5,021 bases of DNA. Origin: Chloroflexota bacterium (GTDB lineage: Bacteria; Chloroflexota; Dormibacteria; Dormibacterales; Dormibacteraceae). The notes under the pieces are model-generated. The model was not told where the DNA came from. It worked only from the letters and a program-made list of their open reading frames with translations, and searched no databases. Position numbers and translations under genes: made by a program. Positions 3,666 to 5,021 of this stretch are shown here, piece after piece. The first letter of the stretch is position 1. Every line of letters begins with the position of its first letter. The stretch is taken from positions 537-5,557 of the forward strand of contig VBJR01000071.1 of assembly GCA_005880175.1 (NCBI GenBank). The letters run 5' to 3'.

Positions 3666-5020
3666 GCCGGCCGGCAGCACCCCTGGACCTCGCCCCGGGC
3701 TCGGCACTGGTCGTGGACGGCGCGGAGTGGATGGTCGAGCGACTGGAGCCGCAGTACGGCCGGGTGCGGCTGGTCGACAGCGGCGGCAATCGCCTGCCGG
3801 TGAACATCCGGTTTCTGGTCAACCACCCCGGGTGCCGCCAGTCCAGCCGCTCGACGGCGCTCCCACCGGCGAACCGCGGGCGGCAGCCCAAGATGGGTGA
3901 CGACCTGCCGCCGTACCGCCGCGATCTGATGGACCTCCGGCTGGCTCACCTGCTGGAGGTGGAGACCGGCTTCCGCGGCGGCGACCCGCAACGGCCTGGT
4001 CCGGGCGAGCCGAAGGCCGAGTACGATCCAGCCACCACTACGGTGACGCAGCGTCGCCACGCCAAGGTCGCCGAGCTGCGTGCCCTCGACAGCGATCAGG
4101 CTCGACTGCTGTCCCTGGACCGCGTCGGCTACCGGACGCTGATGCGATGGGAGAAGCAGAGGCGCCGATTCGGCGTCGTCGGCTGCGCGGATGACCGCTG
4201 GCTGCGCCCCGGCGGTGGCCATCCCAGCATCACCGAGGAGATCCGTGAAGCGATCCACGCAGTTCGCGCGGAGACGCTGCACCGCTCGCGGGTCAGCATG
4301 CGGACCCGGGAACGCATGGTCCACCAGTACGTTCTGGAGAGGTACGGCGCCCAGGTGGCCGGCCGCATACCGAGCTACTTGACGCTGCGTTTCGTGTGGA
4401 TGGAGTGGTTCGGCGCAGGCGGTGCACGCCAGCGCTACGCGCGTCCGGCAGACGTTCCGGCCGGTGGCCATCATGTGGTCGTTCATCGGCCCGGCCAGGT
4501 GGTCGCGCTCGACACCACTATCCTGCCGGTCAAGGTCCGGGAGACGGTGTTCGGCGAGCCGGTGTCGGTGCACCTGACGCTGGCCCTGGACGTCTACACC
4601 CATTCGCTGAGCGCCTTCCGCCTCACGTTGGTCTCCGACAGCTCGGTGGACGTGGCGATGCTACTGCGAGACGTGATGATGCCGCTGCCGCTGCGAGACG
4701 ACTGGGGCGAGGACATGGAGTGGCCCTACCCGGGCCTGCCGGCGTCCGTGGTCGCCGAGTTCGCCGGACACCGGGTCGCGGGGCTGCCGTTCTTCGCCCC
4801 GGAGACGGTGACCACCGACCACGGGAGCGTCTATCGGAACCACCATCTGGTCGAGGTGCAGCGCATCATCGGCGCGAACATCCTGCCGGCCCGGGTGCTG
4901 CGACCCACCGACAAGGTCTTGGCATTTGACTGCACCTCATCGGCGGGATTCGATACGAGTGGGCTTGGCGCACTCATCGTGGAACCGGTGGTTTGCGACC
5001 GCGGGCGAGCTGCCACGCGA
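3662..5020 (+). CDS. tnsB: TnsB-like DDE transposase (Mu/Tn7 type), disrupted before the catalytic Glu; open at window edge
   Basis: TnsB binds the 23-bp end repeats and catalyses 3'-end cleavage and strand transfer. GTG 3662 overlaps the tnsA stop as GTGA, with GAGG at 3649-3652 nine bases ahead, so translation is probably coupled. The frame stays open for 453 codons to the window edge. Residues about 10-60 form a small beta-rich N-terminal part (GSALVVDGAEWMVERLEP). Helical DNA-binding regions follow (about 75-260). The integrase core has first Asp in VVALDTTILP (D284), the LTLALDVYTHSL strand, and second Asp in TTDHGSVY (D386). The family pattern continues to RVLRPTDK (K418) and then vanishes: the expected VER-type motif with the catalytic Glu near residue 422 is replaced by unrelated residues. 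The last 35 or so codons are probably not transposase, so the product should be inactive. Confidence 0.87.
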   Translation, partial: MSRPAAPLDLAPGSALVVDGAEWMVERLEPQYGRVRLVDSGGNRLPVNIRFLVNHPGCRQSSRSTALPPANRGRQPKMGDDLPPYRRDLMDLRLAHLLEVETGFRGGDPQRPGPGEPKAEYDPATTTVTQRRHAKVAELRALDSDQARLLSLDRVGYRTLMRWEKQRRRFGVVGCADDRWLRPGGGHPSITEEIREAIHAVRAETLHRSRVSMRTRERMVHQYVLERYGAQVAGRIPSYLTLRFVWMEWFGAGGARQRYARPADVPAGGHHVVVHRPGQVVALDTTILPVKVRETVFGEPVSVHLTLALDVYTHSLSAFRLTLVSDSSVDVAMLLRDVMMPLPLRDDWGEDMEWPYPGLPASVVAEFAGHRVAGLPFFAPETVTTDHGSVYRNHHLVEVQRIIGANILPARVLRPTDKVLAFDCTSSAGFDTSGLGALIVEPVVCDRGRAATR

Positions 5021-5021
5021 A
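4916..5021. other. Unrelated sequence joined to the tnsB fragment (possible edge of another mobile element)
   Basis: From about 4916 the sequence no longer fits TnsB in any frame. It is less GC-rich at first (TTGGCATTTGAC) and uses codons rare in the rest of the gene (TTT, TTG, TCA, GGA). I see no recognisable protein or RNA gene in these 106 bases, and no inverted partner for the new sequence elsewhere in the window. The insertion end of an IS is the simplest explanation, but a deletion junction is equally possible. Confidence 0.5.

Larger units (their letters stand above)
2583..4915 (+). mobile_element. Tn7-like transposon: one end plus tnsA and a broken tnsB
   Basis: The terminus TGTGACTTTTAGCGG at 2583 is followed by three direct 23-bp sites (2586, 2642, 2665), then a promoter and the tnsA-tnsB pair reading inward. 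This matches the general Tn7 layout, with TGT...ACA termini and an array of TnsB sites at the tnsA-proximal end. The far end, tnsC, the target selectors and any cargo are outside the window or lost. The right limit given is where tnsB similarity breaks, not the real transposon end. Six bases (ACACAC) separate it from the mini-element on the left. Confidence 0.8.

Noticed and set aside
2676..4603. Long minus-strand open frames opposite tnsA and tnsB
   Set aside because: They are antisense to clearly recognised genes and have no domain-like sequence.
4396..4929. Plus-strand open frame inside tnsB in another phase
   Set aside because: The overlapping tnsB frame carries the DDE motifs; this one is Arg/Gly-rich and unstructured.
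4942..4953. tRNA T-arm-like string TCGAATCCCGCC on the minus strand
   Set aside because: The paired GG-TTC side, anticodon arm and acceptor stem could not be found around it.

Overview
The window is a GC-rich, accessory-type stretch. Codon use is strongly biased to G/C in the third position, the only good promoter has an actinomycete -10 (TAGGGT), and the gene families (Tn7-like tnsA/tnsB of the actinobacterial type, a winged-helix/AAA ATPase, an IS630-type insertion sequence) fit a high-GC actinomycete such as Streptomyces or a relative. This assignment is inference. Almost every piece belongs to a mobile element or has been broken by one.

Layout from left to right. Positions 2-337 hold the catalytic C-terminal part of a tyrosine recombinase that starts before the window. 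A few codons of what may be the next gene follow (344-356). An IS630-type insertion sequence then occupies about 359-1504, bounded by TA on both sides and by 27-bp imperfect terminal inverted repeats. Its transposase is split into two frames joined by a canonical -1 slippery heptamer (A AAA AAC, 910-916). The right edge of the IS cuts a minus-strand gene for a winged-helix/MoxR-like AAA ATPase (1504-2289). The ATPase stops exactly at the IS and its missing C-terminus is not on the other side, so the IS sits at a deletion or recombination junction.

The region 2290-2774 contains no gene but is the most structured part of the window. An (ACC)8 microsatellite is followed by seven copies of a 23-bp motif. 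Six direct copies form two near-identical blocks of about 107 bp (2404-2510 and 2583-2690), and the seventh copy is inverted (2551-2573). I read the motifs as TnsB-binding sites of Tn7-like transposon ends with TGTGAC...GTCACA termini. The first block plus the inverted site form a self-contained 173-bp mini-element (2404-2576). Six base pairs later the second block begins the end of a larger transposon carrying tnsA (2775-3665) and tnsB (from 3662, GTGA overlap). A promoter lies just inside that end.

TnsA (strand-cleaving endonuclease) and TnsB (DDE transposase) would act together as the heteromeric cut-and-paste transposase on these ends. The transposon looks dead: tnsB loses its family resemblance at about position 4916, directly before the expected catalytic glutamate, where unrelated and less GC-rich sequence begins and continues to the window edge. 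No tnsC, tnsD/E/Q, cargo or far transposon end is visible.
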